Shown here in pieces: positions 1-9,933 of a stretch of DNA of 64,000 nt. The notes beneath the pieces were generated by a model. The model saw only the letters and a list, made by a program, of their open reading frames with translations. It did not search any database and had not been told where the DNA came from. The number at the start of each line of letters is the position of its first letter. Position 1 is the first letter of the stretch. The stretch covers positions 124,001 to 188,000 of the forward strand of contig NZ_JADJNN010000010.1 in the NCBI RefSeq assembly GCF_016714285.1, read 5' to 3'. Both the position numbers and the translations under genes were made by a program. This DNA is from Nannocystis sp. (GTDB lineage Bacteria > Myxococcota_A > Polyangia > Nannocystales > Nannocystaceae).

Positions 1-1411
1 ACGGGTTCGTGTCGCTGGCCAAGGACCGAACGCTGTCGCTGGTCGATCTCGCGGCGGCGAAGCGGCAGCGCTCGCGGCCTCCGGTGTACCATCTGGGGTC
101 GCTCGAGGCGGCGCCGCGACACCTGGCGGTGGACCCGTCCGGGCGCCGGGCCCTGACGATCGACGACGCCGGTGTGGCCGAGCTGTGGAACCTCGAGACG
201 CACGAGACGAAGTCGATGCGGTTCGGAGAGCAGCCGCGGAGGGTGAAGGTGGTCACGGCGACGTCGGATCAGTCGGTCGTCGTGGCGGGGGAGTTTGATG
301 GCAGCCTGCGGGTGTGGGATCTGCTGCTCGAGGGGGGCAGCTCGGGGGCGCATTTGCTGGGCGAGCACCGGCTTAGCGAGCAGCCCGGGAAGGTCCCGAC
401 GCTGGCGCTGAGCCGCGAGGGGACGACGCTGGCGAGCACGAGCGACGGGAAGCAGATCCAGGTTTGGAGCCTCAATAGCGACGCAGTGCCGTCGGTGTTG
501 GCGATGCCGTCGTGCCGGTGGAGCTGGTGGGGCACGCGGACGAGGTTATGCACCTCGCGTTCAGCGTTGGCGGCGACTGGCTGGTCTCGGCCGACCTGCG
601 CGGGTCGGTGCGTTCGTGGAGAATGTCGGAGGCAGGGCCAGAGTTGGACGCGAAGCACACGGTGGAGCGTCCGCCGAAGGTGCTGGCGCTGGCGGTGTCG
701 CGCGAGCATGTGGCGGTCGGGACAGGCGGGGGCGACGGGACCCGCGGTGAGGTGTTCGTGTGGCCGCTCGGGGAGCTGGGCAAGCGGGATGAGGATGCGG
801 TGTGGGACCACGCGAAGGCGGTGCAGCGCCTGGCCTTCGACGCGACCGGCGAATACCTGGCCTCGGGCAGCGGCGACGGCGGCGTGAAGTTCGGCAAGCT
901 GGGTGACGAGGGCTTCGGCGACGTGCGGCAGTACAGTCACGGGCTGCCCGTGAGCGCGCTGGCCCTCGCGGCGTTGCCGGGTCGGGGGGTGATGCTGGCG
1001 TCGGGGTCCGACGACGGGGAGGTGTTGGCGTTCACACGAGGGGACCTGCGTGAGGTGCCGCAGCGCGCTCTGGTGCGGCGTAAGGGGAGGATCACGGGGC
1101 TGGCGTTCGGCTCGGACCCCGGGCTGCTCTTCGTGGCGGATGATGAGGGAGCGGCGCTGCTGCAGATGGAAGGCGACGCGGAGCGCCAGATCCCTCTGAG
1201 CGGTCACAAGGGGTCGATCGCCGCGACCTACGCGGATGTGGTCGGCCGCGTCGTGGTCACGGTCGGCGCCGACCAGACGGTGCGGGTGTGGCCGCTCGAG
1301 GTGTCCGCGCTGCAGCACCTGGTCTGCGCCCACGTCGGTCGCAACCCGCGACCGGAGGAGCTGCCCGCGGGCTTCCAACCGACGGCCGAGTCGCAGTGTC
1401 CGGCGCGCTGA
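1..1411 (+). CDS. WD40-repeat beta-propeller protein, 5' end outside window, one frameshift
   Basis: A run of WD40-type blades is visible, for example RVWDLL near 310-330, QVWSL near 460, GHADEV near 530 and VRVWPLEV near 1285, each about 40-45 residues apart. The frame is already open at base 3, so the true start lies upstream. Reading is in one frame to about 500 and continues from the GTG near 512 in another; blade spacing is kept across the break, so one base is probably missing. It ends at the TGA at 1409-1411 and converges tail-to-tail on the FHA gene. WD40 propellers are protein-interaction scaffolds and are often found next to kinase/FHA regulators in myxobacteria. A role in T6SS control is inferred from position only. 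Confidence 0.75.
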
Positions 1412-1421
1412 GAGCTCTGCC

Positions 1422-3160
1422 TCAGCGCTGGCAGCCCGGCTCGTCCGGGCCGCAGCGGAAGCGGACGTGGATGTGCTGGGTGTGATTGTTGCTGTGGCTG
1501 ACGGGGGCGACGGCGCCTGGCTCGCTGCGGATCGTCGCGGCGGCGTCCGGCGCTGAGAGCCCGGCGGCCTCGGCCGCGGCGCGCAGCTCGGGGTGGAGGG
1601 AGCGGTCGAGGAAGATGTTCTGGACGGCGCCAGTGGCCCGCAGCGCGGTGATCAGGTCCCAGGTGGCGGCCCAGTCGATCTCGTCGGTCTGCGGTCGGCA
1701 CCACGGGGTGCGGCAATGTTCGCAGTCGGGCGTCGCGCGGTAGCAGCCGCCGAGGACTGGCAACCAAATGTCGACATCGCGGCCGGTCTGGTGCGAGGCG
1801 TGGTGGCCATAGGCGCCGCCAGCCTCGCGGCTGAGGTCGCCGATGATGAGTTGTCCGTCGTAGCGGCCGCGCAGGTCGGTGAGGGCCGCGAGCAGCTTGT
1901 CGATCGTGTGGCTCGAGGCGTAGGCGTGGGCGGGGCAGCGGAGATCGTAGTAGGGAGAGAGGGGAACGCGGCGAGCTCCTGGTCGCCGAGGTCGGCCTGG
2001 GTCGGCTTGCCACGGGAGATAGCGAGGTCGTTGACCTCGGGCACCGCTCGCGCTCCGGATGGGGTCGGTTCGCTGAACTCGCGGACGAAGTAGGTGACGA
2101 CCTCGCCGACCCCGGAGCACGTCGCGCGCGCGCGGGTTGTAGGCGCGGAGCGTCGCCGCGTCGATGCCGAGGCGCCGGGCGAGGCTCTCCCACGAATCGG
2201 GGCGGGTGAGGGTGACGCAGCGTCGTACCCGGCGCTCGCCGGGGCGGTCGGTCTCGACGCGGAGGAGCGTGCCTTGTTGGAGCGGACGGTCGAGGGCGAG
2301 TCCTGGGTTCCAGCGGACGAGCCACTCGGGTCGCACGGTGTAGAGCGCGGCGATCTTCTCGAGCGTCTCGCCAGGGACGACCTCGTGCTCGATCGCCTGC
2401 GCGGCGCGAGCGGAGCGGTCGGAGCTTGCGGTGTAGGAGCGAGTTGTGAGGCCGGAGGGGCGAGGTCCGCGGCCCTCTTTGATTGCTTCTCGGGGGGGGA
2501 CGGTGGGGTCTCGAGCGCGGGGGCGACGATTATCGCTCCCGCGACGAGCCCAGGAAGCAGGCCCATGCCGAGCCAGCGCAGGCCTTGCCAGCGACGGCGG
2601 CGCGCGGCCGCGGCGAGCACCCATGTGCGGGTCAGCGGCTCGAGCGGAGCGACGGCGTCGAGTTCTACCGCGCGGTTCAGGCGCTCCGCATCGGGCAGCA
2701 GGCGACGGGGACGACGGTGCCTGGCCCACGCTGCGGCCGACTGGGCCAGGCGGAGCAGTTCGTCATTCTCGCCGCCCCAGGGGCCGCCCGAGTAGCGGAC
2801 CTTGTCGGGGACCAGTTCCGGGTCGACCTGCAGGCGGGCTGGGGCGACCTCGATGATGTACGTGCCGACGCCGATACGATCGCCCTCGCCGAGGACGGTG
2901 GGCTCATGGATGCGGCGATGGTTGACCGAGGTGCCGAGTGGAGAGGTGCCGTGATCGATGATGAGCCAGTCGCTCCCGCGGCGGATGATGCGGCAGTGCT
3001 GGGGCGCGACGTGGGGGTCGTCGAGGACGAGCTCCGCGTCGCAAGCGCTGCCGATCTTGAGGCCTGAAGCGGCCAGCGAGAAGACCTTGACGGCCCCCGT
3101 GTCGTCGATGACCCGGAGGGGGACGTTACCGCGGCGAAAGTTATCACCCCAGTTGGCCAT
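1422..3160 (-). CDS. FHA - transmembrane - LysM - MepA-type murein endopeptidase, frame-broken
   Basis: Last gene of the tssB-tssC-kinase operon, starting 3 nt after the kinase stop. Domains in order: an N-terminal FHA fold (about residues 15-100; KIGSACDAELVLDD then QHCRII), a hydrophobic segment near residue 190 (LLPGLVAGAIIVAP), a Pro-rich linker, LysM-like modules (HEVVPGETLEKIAALY, then a second around RPDSWESLARRLG), and a C-terminal M74 peptidase with both zinc signatures, HASHQTGRDVDI and HIHVRF. FHA binds phosphothreonine in the cytoplasm, while LysM/MepA would bind and cut peptidoglycan in the periplasm. The reading frame switches at least three times, near 2490 (a run of eight G on the plus strand), near 2110 and near 1965, probably from indels. 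The FHA Ser/Arg/His pattern is only partly kept. The fold calls are firm; the fusion depends on the frame repairs. Confidence 0.75.
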
Positions 3161-3163
3161 GCA

Positions 3164-4477
3164 TCAAAGCGCCAGCGTGATCATGCCGATCACGATCACG
3201 AGGACGAGCGCGAAGTTCATGGCCAGCAGCTTCTTCTCGAAGCTCCACGGGGAGGCCAGCCACACCCGCCAGGCCGGTTGGGCGCGCTGGCGGGGCGCCT
3301 GCGGGGCGACGATATGGGCGACCGGGTCGATGAAGACGGTGGCGCTCGAGTTCCTTTCCACCTGGGTCTCCTCTCGCACCGTGGTACCGCGCAGGAAGTC
3401 TCCCCCCATGTCGGCTGGGAGCAGCGTGACCTCGTCGCGGCGCCCCTGAAACGGCGGTGCCGCGCGGATCACCTCGGTGCGCACTGTGCCCGGAGCGGCC
3501 ATCTGACTGTTGAGGGTGATGGGTCCGGTCTCCTCGGTGGAGGGCCAGTCGTGTTGCGAGCGCTGCCAGAGCGCGGTGACGGGCTCGTCGTGATGGTTCG
3601 GGGTGGCCGGCTGCGGTTGTGCTTGCATCGGCGCGGCTCGAACGGGGGGCGCGAGGCTGGCGCGCACGTCGGCCATGCTCGGGCGCTGATGCGGTGACTT
3701 CTCGAGCAGCGCGAGGATCAGCGCCTCGGCCTCCGCCGGCAAGCCAGGGACCAGGGTACGCGGAGGAGCGGGCGGGGTGCGCAGGTGCTGACGGACGATG
3801 TCGGTGACGCGACCCTCGAAAGGGCGCCGGCCGGTGACGAGCTCGTAGAGGATCACGCCGAGGCTGTACAGATCGACGGTGGGTCGCTCTTGCTCGCCTT
3901 GCAGCTGCTCAGGCGCGACGTAGTCGACGGCGGGATTGTCGTTGATACGGGTGACACCGACCTCTTCGGGCTCGAGCAGCGCGCCAGCGCCGAAGTCGAG
4001 CAGGCGGGTGTGCAGGCGCTGCGATGGTCCGAGGAGGATATGAATGTTGGTCGGCTTGAGGGCAGCGTGGACCAGGCCTGCCTGATGGACGGCCGCGAGG
4101 CCAGCGGCGATGCGGGCCGCGAGCGCCCGGGCCACGGTCCATGAGAGGATCGGCTCCTGTTGGCGCATGCGCGCGAGGCTTTGGCCGGGCACCAGCTCGA
4201 GCGCGGCGAATGGGCTGGGACCGGCGGCTTGAACCTCGAGCATCCGCGTGGCGGTGCTCTGCGGGACCGCGGCCGCAGCCGCGGCCAGTTCGGCGTAGCG
4301 GCGGATGCCGCGGGTCGAGCAGCGGGTCGGGTCGAACAGCTTGAGGGCGATGGGCGCCTCCGAGTTCGGGTCGGTGGCGCGGAACACCTGGGAGGTGGGG
4401 CCGCTGCCCAGGAGATTGAGGAGCCGGTAGCGACCGACGAGGGCCCCTTCTGCGGGTGCGCGCTGGGCAGCGGTCAT
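3164..4477 (-). CDS. Hanks-type Ser/Thr pseudokinase with C-terminal membrane anchor, T6SS-linked
   Basis: Kinase fold at about residues 15-270: Gly-rich loop LGSGPTSQVF, the IALKLF lysine strand, the LLDFGAG magnesium motif, the YVAPEQL activation-segment end and DLYSLGVILYELVTG of helix F. The catalytic loop reads HAALKPTN where active members have HRDLKPxN, so the catalytic aspartate is missing. A Pro/Gln-rich linker follows and the protein ends in a single membrane segment (LLAMNFALVLVIVIGMITLAL region). The ATG at 4477 is preferred; a TTG at 4486 would overlap tssC. It lies between tssC and the FHA gene, the arrangement seen when a PpkA-type kinase and an Fha protein control T6SS assembly. 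Here it more likely binds ATP or scaffolds than phosphorylates, unless the Ala is a sequence error. Confidence 0.82.
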   Translation of the reverse strand: MTAAQRAPAEGALVGRYRLLNLLGSGPTSQVFRATDPNSEAPIALKLFDPTRCSTRGIRRYAELAAAAAAVPQSTATRMLEVQAAGPSPFAALELVPGQSLARMRQQEPILSWTVARALAARIAAGLAAVHQAGLVHAALKPTNIHILLGPSQRLHTRLLDFGAGALLEPEEVGVTRINDNPAVDYVAPEQLQGEQERPTVDLYSLGVILYELVTGRRPFEGRVTDIVRQHLRTPPAPPRTLVPGLPAEAEALILALLEKSPHQRPSMADVRASLAPPVRAAPMQAQPQPATPNHHDEPVTALWQRSQHDWPSTEETGPITLNSQMAAPGTVRTEVIRAAPPFQGRRDEVTLLPADMGGDFLRGTTVREETQVERNSSATVFIDPVAHIVAPQAPRQRAQPAWRVWLASPWSFEKKLLAMNFALVLVIVIGMITLAL

Positions 4478-4482
4478 GGTGA

Positions 4483-5976
4483 TCAATCCTTGTCAAGCTT
4501 GCCGACGAGCGACAATTCGAAGGACGCGCCCTCGTACTTGAGGTGCGGGACGACGCGGAGGTTGCAGCGATACCAGCCGACCTGGCCGGGGACCTCCTCG
4601 ACGAGCACCCGGGCCTCGCGGAGCGGCTTGCGCGAGCGGACGTCGGGCGGGGGATCGGGCATGTTCGAGACGAACTGGCGGATCCAGGTGTTGAGCTCGC
4701 GTTCGAGGTCGGTCTGGCTCTTCCAGGTGCCGATCTGCTCGCGCTGCAGCACCTTGAGGTAGTGGGCGAGGCGGGTGGTGACGAACATGTACGGCAGGCG
4801 GGTGCCGAGCATGAAGTTGCGCTGGGCGGCCTGGCCCTCCTCGGTGCGCTGGAACACCTTGGGGCGCTGGATCGAGTTGGCGGAGAAGAACGCGGCGTTG
4901 TTGCTGTCCTTCTTGGGGATGAGGCTGATGAAGCCCTGCTCGGCGAACTCGAACTCCTTGCGGTCCTCGATGGAGGTCTCGCAGGGGTTCTTGGTCTTGA
5001 GCTCGCCGCCCTGCTGGTACTGGTGGAGGGGGAGGTTGAAGACGGCCCCGCCGCCGAGGGGCCCGATGATATTGGGGCACCAGCGATACTTGGCGAAGGA
5101 GTCGGCGATCTTGGCGGCCATGGCCAGCGAGGCGGGGCCCCACAGGTAGTTGTCGTGCTTGTCGATCACGTCTTCGCTGAAGTCGAACTCGCGGACGCGC
5201 AGCTCGCTCTCGCGGGAGCCGTAGGGCGCGCGGAGCATGAAGCGGGGCATGCACATGCCGACGTAGCGGGCGTCCTCCGAGTCGCGGAAGGAGTTCCAGC
5301 GCTGGTAGCGGGGCTCCTCGAACATCGCCTGGAGGTCCTTGAGCTGGGGGATCTCCGCGAAGGTCTTGCGGCCGAACATGTCGGGGTTGGCGTTGCCGAG
5401 GAAGGGCACGTGGGCCATAGCGCCGACAGACGCGAAGCCGCGGAGGAGTTCGACGTCCTCGGTGCCGGGGCCGAAGTCGTAGGCGGAGCAGATGAGGCCG
5501 TAGGGCTTGCCGCCGTAGACGCCGATCGCCTCCTTGTAGATGGTCTTGTAGAGCGAGGAGTGGGTGATCTCCGGGGCTTCGCGGAAGTCGGCGAGGAACT
5601 CCTCCTTCTTGCCGTTGACGAACTCGAGGCGGACGTTCTCGCGGAAGTCGATCTCGTCGACGAGGTACTTGACGCCGCGCCACGCCGACTCGAGCGCCTT
5701 GACCTCTGGGGCGTGCAAGATCGCGTTGACCTGGGTGGTCAGGCGGCGATCGATGTCGGCGATGAGGAGGTCGATGCGGTCCTTGGCGACCCGCTGGGTC
5801 GCCTCGTTGGAGCGCAGCAGCTCGGTGAGGAAGCTGGTGATGCCGCGCTTGTTGGCGTCGGCGGTGGTGTCGAGGTGGGCGTCCTCGAGGAGGGACGCGA
5901 GCAGCGAGCCTTCCCCTTCGAGGCTCGGGTTGTGGGTCGCGTCGCGCGAGGTCTGGGCGTTGTCGAGGTCGGTCAT
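4483..5976 (-). CDS. tssC: T6SS contractile sheath large subunit TssC (VipB/ImpC)
   Basis: About 497 residues, the usual TssC length. Family landmarks include ESAWRGVKYLVD near residue 90, the KPYGLICSAYDFG stretch, AHVPFLGNANPDMFG, WGPASLAMAAKIADSFAKYRWCPNI and the C-terminal VPGQVGWYRCNLRVVPHLKYEG. TssC pairs with TssB to form the cytoplasmic sheath whose contraction drives the Hcp tube outwards. The ATG at 5976 (MTDLDNAQ) is preferred over an upstream start at 6033, because it falls 25 nt after the tssB stop and the extra residues are Pro/Arg-rich and unlike the family. The pseudokinase gene follows after 5 nt, so the genes are co-transcribed. Confidence 0.96.
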   Translation of the reverse strand: MTDLDNAQTSRDATHNPSLEGEGSLLASLLEDAHLDTTADANKRGITSFLTELLRSNEATQRVAKDRIDLLIADIDRRLTTQVNAILHAPEVKALESAWRGVKYLVDEIDFRENVRLEFVNGKKEEFLADFREAPEITHSSLYKTIYKEAIGVYGGKPYGLICSAYDFGPGTEDVELLRGFASVGAMAHVPFLGNANPDMFGRKTFAEIPQLKDLQAMFEEPRYQRWNSFRDSEDARYVGMCMPRFMLRAPYGSRESELRVREFDFSEDVIDKHDNYLWGPASLAMAAKIADSFAKYRWCPNIIGPLGGGAVFNLPLHQYQQGGELKTKNPCETSIEDRKEFEFAEQGFISLIPKKDSNNAAFFSANSIQRPKVFQRTEEGQAAQRNFMLGTRLPYMFVTTRLAHYLKVLQREQIGTWKSQTDLERELNTWIRQFVSNMPDPPPDVRSRKPLREARVLVEEVPGQVGWYRCNLRVVPHLKYEGASFELSLVGKLDKD

Positions 5977-6001
5977 GATGGGCCTGGTGGTGAGCGGGCT
6001 T

Positions 6002-6508
6002 TCAGGTGGTCTTCTCGTCGATGCCGAGCTCACGCATCAGCCGCTCACGCTTGCTGGGGTCCTTCATCAGGTCCTGGATGCGGCGGATGAAGCTGGGGAC
6101 GTTGGCGGTGGTGCCTTTGAGGTACTTGAGGGCGTCGCGCAGCTCCTTGAGCTGGCGCAGCTCGTCGACCTGGCCGACGATGCCCTCGGGGCGGAAGTCC
6201 GCGAGCGAGTTGAACTGCAGCTTGAGGTTCATCTCGGCGTCCGGGGTATCGGACGAGACGTGGTTGGGGACCTGGATCTCCGCGCTGAGCTTCTGGTCGG
6301 CCATCACCGCGGCGAAGTTCTCCTTGTTGATGTTGACCGGCTCGCGCTCCTCGAGCGGCTTTTCGTCCTGTTGCCCGCTGAAGTCGCCGAGCATGAGGAT
6401 GCGCAGCGGCAGCTCGACGTCCTCCTGCTGGCCGTCGAGGGCCGATTTGTAGCGGATGTTGACGCGCTCTTTGGGCGCGACGGAGCCGTCTCTATCATTG
6501 GTCGCCAT
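6002..6508 (-). CDS. tssB: T6SS contractile sheath small subunit TssB (VipA/ImpB)
   Basis: About 168 residues with the TssB signatures RVNIRYKS, ELPLRILMLGDFSG near residue 35 and the closing DLMKDPSKRERLMRELG. It forms the sheath heterodimer with TssC. It is the first gene of the minus-strand operon tssB-tssC-pseudokinase-FHA/MepA. The ATG at 6508 (MATNDRDG) is chosen because the longer reading back to 6592 adds only Arg-rich residues from the intergenic region. Confidence 0.95.
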   Translation of the reverse strand: MATNDRDGSVAPKERVNIRYKSALDGQQEDVELPLRILMLGDFSGQQDEKPLEEREPVNINKENFAAVMADQKLSAEIQVPNHVSSDTPDAEMNLKLQFNSLADFRPEGIVGQVDELRQLKELRDALKYLKGTTANVPSFIRRIQDLMKDPSKRERLMRELGIDEKTT

Positions 6509-6719
6509 GGTCGCAGATACTAGACGGGAGGCGCGGGGTCGTCCACGCCAATCGCGGCGGGCGACCATGCAACTCAGATTGCGTTGACCCAACCACGAAT
6601 GCTATCTCGCCACTGATCTTGCCCGCAGAGCCGGCCTCAAAAACGCTGACACGATACGCGTACGATTTAATGGAGAAATCGCTGGCACGCGGTGGATCAC
6701 GAGGTGTATATCAGCGAGC
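6509..6719. promoter_or_regulatory. Divergent intergenic region between tssB and hcp
   Basis: 211 bp between divergent T6SS units. The stretch 6590-6720 is noticeably richer in A/T than its surroundings (CTCAAAAACGCT, CGTACGATTTAATGG, GTGTATATC), consistent with promoters in both directions. I see no convincing sigma-54 site: TGGCACG at 6683-6689 lacks the GC element expected about 10 bases later. Transcription starts cannot be placed from the sequence alone. Confidence 0.45.
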
Positions 6720-7214
6720 ATGGCTGAGACAGTACATCTGGTTCTGAAAGCGAACGGCAACGTTATCCAGGGCGAGAGCACGCAGCGCGACCTGGGGCGC
6801 GACAAGACGATCGAGTGCCTCGTCTTCCGCGACAATGTCCGCACGGCACGTGAGATGGGCACCCGCACGGCCGTCGGGCGCCGCGTCCACGAGCCGATCG
6901 AGGTCATCAAGCGCATCGACGCCAGCTCCCCGCTGCTGGCGAAGGCGCTGTGCAAGAACGAGAAGATCGAGGGGACCTTCAAGTTCTACCGCCCGAGCCC
7001 GAAGGGCGACGGGACCACCGAGCAGTTCTTCACGATCGAGATCAAGGAGGGTCGCGTCGACGCGATCGAGCGCCACTCTCCGAACGCGATCGACCCGGCG
7101 GCCTCGAAGGCGCCGCCGCTGGAGACCGTGCGCTTCGTCTATCACACGATCCGCTGGGTTTACGAGCCGTCAGGCGCGGAGTTCGTAGACAGCTGGAGCA
7201 CGTCCGACTCCTGA
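6720..7214 (+). CDS. hcp: T6SS tube protein Hcp (TssD)
   Basis: 164 residues, the normal Hcp length. Family features include VHLVLKANGNVIQGES at the N-terminus, the mid-protein GRRVHEPIEVIKRIDASSPLL region, NEKIEGTFKFYRPSPKG and the FVYHTIRWVYEPSG strand near the end. Hcp hexamers stack into the secreted inner tube inside the TssB/TssC sheath. It is the first gene of the plus-strand T6SS unit, divergent from tssB, and is followed within 10 nt by a strong GC hairpin before clpV, which would allow hcp to be made in excess. Confidence 0.95.
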   Translation: MAETVHLVLKANGNVIQGESTQRDLGRDKTIECLVFRDNVRTAREMGTRTAVGRRVHEPIEVIKRIDASSPLLAKALCKNEKIEGTFKFYRPSPKGDGTTEQFFTIEIKEGRVDAIERHSPNAIDPAASKAPPLETVRFVYHTIRWVYEPSGAEFVDSWSTSDS

Positions 7215-7223
7215 CGTGAACGA

Positions 7224-7246
7224 GCGGGGCCGCGATGCGGCCCCGC
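7224..7246 (+). terminator. Perfect GC hairpin between hcp and clpV
   Basis: Perfect 10-bp stem (GCGGGGCCGC / GCGGCCCCGC) with a GAT loop, beginning 10 nt after the hcp stop and followed by GTTGTATTC. The T-tract is short, so partial termination or mRNA 3'-end stabilisation is more likely than full termination, because clpV starts only 30 nt later. Confidence 0.65.
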
Positions 7247-7275
7247 GTTGTATTCGAACGAGCGTCGAGGTCCGA

Positions 7276-9882
7276 ATGCGCGTCGAGCCGAAGAACATCG
7301 TCCGTCGGTTGAACACCACCTGCACCGCGATGCTGGAGGCCGCGGTCTCCCAGGCCGCGGGCGGGCGCTACTATGAGATCGCGCCGGAGATGCTGCTGCT
7401 GGCATTGCTGAATGGCGAGGAGAACTGCGACGCGCGAGCGATCCTCGCCCACGCGGAGCAGGACATCGCGCGGCTGCGCCAGCGGGTGCAGCGGACGACC
7501 GACCTGCTGCGCAGCGGCAACCCAGGGCGGCCGGTGTTCGCCGAGAACGTGTTTCAGTGGATCGAGGACGCGTGGGTGTTCGCGTCGCTGCAGTATGGAG
7601 CGGACGAGGTCCGCAGCGGGCACTTGCTGCTGATGTTCGCCAGCCGGGGCCACCGCTACTGCGCCGAGAGCTTCCCTGAGCTGAACGCGCTGCCGATCGA
7701 GGTGCTGCGCCGGGAGCTCGAGACGATCACCGCGGGGACGCGGGAGGCAACGCTGAAGTCCGCGGCTGGCGCCGCGGGGGCTGCGAACGGGATCGGTACG
7801 ACGCCGGCAGGCGGGTCGGAGTCAGCGCTGCGCCGCTTCACGAGCTCGTACACGGAGAAGGCGCGCGCCGGAAAGATCGACCCGATCTTCGGGCGCCACG
7901 CGGAGATCCGCCAGCTGACAGAGATCTTGGCGCGACGGCGCAAGAATAACCCGATCATCGTCGGCGAGCCGGGGGTCGGGAAGACGGCGCTGGTCGAGGG
8001 ATTGGCGCTGGCGATCGCGGCGGGCGATGTGCCCTCGCCGCTGCGGGAGGTCGAGCTGCTCGAGCTGGACATGGGCCTGCTGCAAGCGGGCGCCGGGGTG
8101 CGCGGAGAGTTCGAGAAGCGGCTGAAGTCGGTGATCGACGAGGTTAAGGGCTCGCCGCGGCCGATCGTGCTGTTCATCGACGAGGCCCACACGATCGTCG
8201 GCAAGGAGGCCGACGCGGCCAATCTGCTCAAGCCGGCGCTCGCCCGCGGTGAGCTGCGCACGATCGCGGCGACGACCTGGTCCGAGTACAAGAAGTACTT
8301 CGAGAAGGACGCCGCGTTCTCGCGACGCTTTCAACCGGTGAAGGTCGATGAGCCGTCGGAGGAGCAGGCGCTGGTGATGCTCCGTGGGCTGCGGACGACC
8401 TACGAGGTGGCGCACGGGTGACGATCCGCGACGAGGCGCTGACGGCCGCGGTCTCGCTGTCGCACCGCTACATCGCTGGGCGCCAGCTGCCGGACAAGGC
8501 GGTCGACCTGCTCGACACGGCGTCGACGCGGGTACGCATTGAGCACGAGGCGAAGCCGGAGGCGGTGGTGATGCACGAGCAGCAGGTGCTGGCGCTCGAG
8601 CGCGAGCTGACGCTGCTGCAGCGAGAGCAGGCGGAGGTCGATGGCATCGACGACGCCCGCGTGATGGAGGTGCAGGGCGCGCTAGCGGCCGCGAAGGACG
8701 CGATGGTGACCCTGCAGGCTCGCTGGCAGCGCGAGCGCGAGGCTTTGGTCGCGGTCGAACAAGCTCGCAAGGGGCTGCGAGAGGGCGGCGGAGAGCCGGC
8801 ACGTCAAGCCAAGCGGGCGGCGGACGAGCATCTGCTGGCGATGGCGGGCGCCGACGACCGACTGATCCACGCGGAGGTTGACGCCGACGCGGTGGCGCGG
8901 GTCGTGGCGACCTGGACGGGCATCCCCGTCGGCAAGATGCGCAGCGACACGATGGGGGCGCTGCTCACCTTGGAGGATCGACTGGGTGCGCGTGTGCGCG
9001 GGCAATCGCGGGCGGTGCAGGTCGCGGCCGAGACGCTGCGCATCGCCGCGGCGCGGGTGCAGAACCCGAACACGCCGCTGGGGCGTGCTGCTGTTCGTGG
9101 GCCCGAGCGGCGTCGGCAAGACCGAGATGGCGACGGCCCTGGCCGACCTCATCTATGGCGGCGAGCGCTTCATGACGGTCATCAACATGTCCGAGTTCCA
9201 GGAGAAGCACTCGCTGTCGCGGCTGATCGGGTCGCCGCCAGGCTATGTGGGCTACGGCGAGGGTGGCATCTTGACGGAGGCGGTGCGCCAGCGGCCTTAC
9301 TCGGTAGTGCTGCTCGACGAGTGCGAGAAGGCCGACCTTGAGGTGATGAACCTGTTCTATCAGGTGTTCGACAAGGGCACGTTGTCCGACGGCGAGGGGC
9401 GGGTCGTCGACTTCAAGAACACGGTGGTGATCCTCACCAGCAACTTGGCGTCCGACAAGATCATGCAGCTGACGGCAGAGGGCACGGCGCCTCCGCCGGC
9501 CGAGGCGCTCGCCTCGGCGATCCGTCCGGTGCTGAGCAAGCACTTCAAGCCGGCACTCCTGGCACGCATGACGATCGTGCCGTTCTTGCCGCTGCCGGCC
9601 GAGGTGCTGCGCGAGGTGACGGAGCTGAAGCTCGCGGTGTTGGCGCGGCGGCTGTGGGACAGTCACCGCATTACCGCGACCTTCGCCCCGGAGTTGCTCG
9701 ACCAGCTGGCGGCGCGCTGCACCGAGGTGGAGACGGGGGCACGCAACGTCGAGCATATTCTGCGCAGCTGGCTGACGCCTCTGCTGAGCCAGCGGCTGCT
9801 GACGGCGCTGGCATCTGGGCAGCAGCCGACCCGCCTGCACGTGGGGTCGGGGGCGGACGGGTGGGAGCTGGCTTTGACCTGA
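7276..9882 (+). CDS. clpV: T6SS AAA+ ATPase ClpV (TssH), two compensating frameshifts
   Basis: About 868 residues after repair, typical for ClpV. N-terminal Clp-N-like domain, then NBD1 with Walker A GEPGVGKTAL and Walker B IVLFIDEAH, a coiled-coil middle region (about 8530-8860), then NBD2 with Walker A GPSGVGKTEM, Walker B SVVLLDECEKA and the GSPPGYVGYGEGG pore loop. It disassembles contracted TssB/TssC sheaths. Two breaks are seen. At 8415-8417 GGG should be GGGG (HGVTIRDEAL instead of a stop), and near 9079 GGGG should be GGG, restoring LGVLLFVGPSG. Together they return the frame, so the gene is probably intact in the organism. The ATG at 7276 (MRVEPKN) matches where the family starts better than an upstream GTG at 7216. 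Confidence 0.92.
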
Positions 9883-9933
9883 ACGACCGGAAGCGCCGGC
9901 GTCGCACCGCAACTCAGTCGAAGGAGAGAGAAC

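Noticed and set aside
6680..6700. Sigma-54-type promoter before hcp (TGGCACG)
   Set aside because: The second element with GC at the right spacing is missing; the next bases are GTGGATC.
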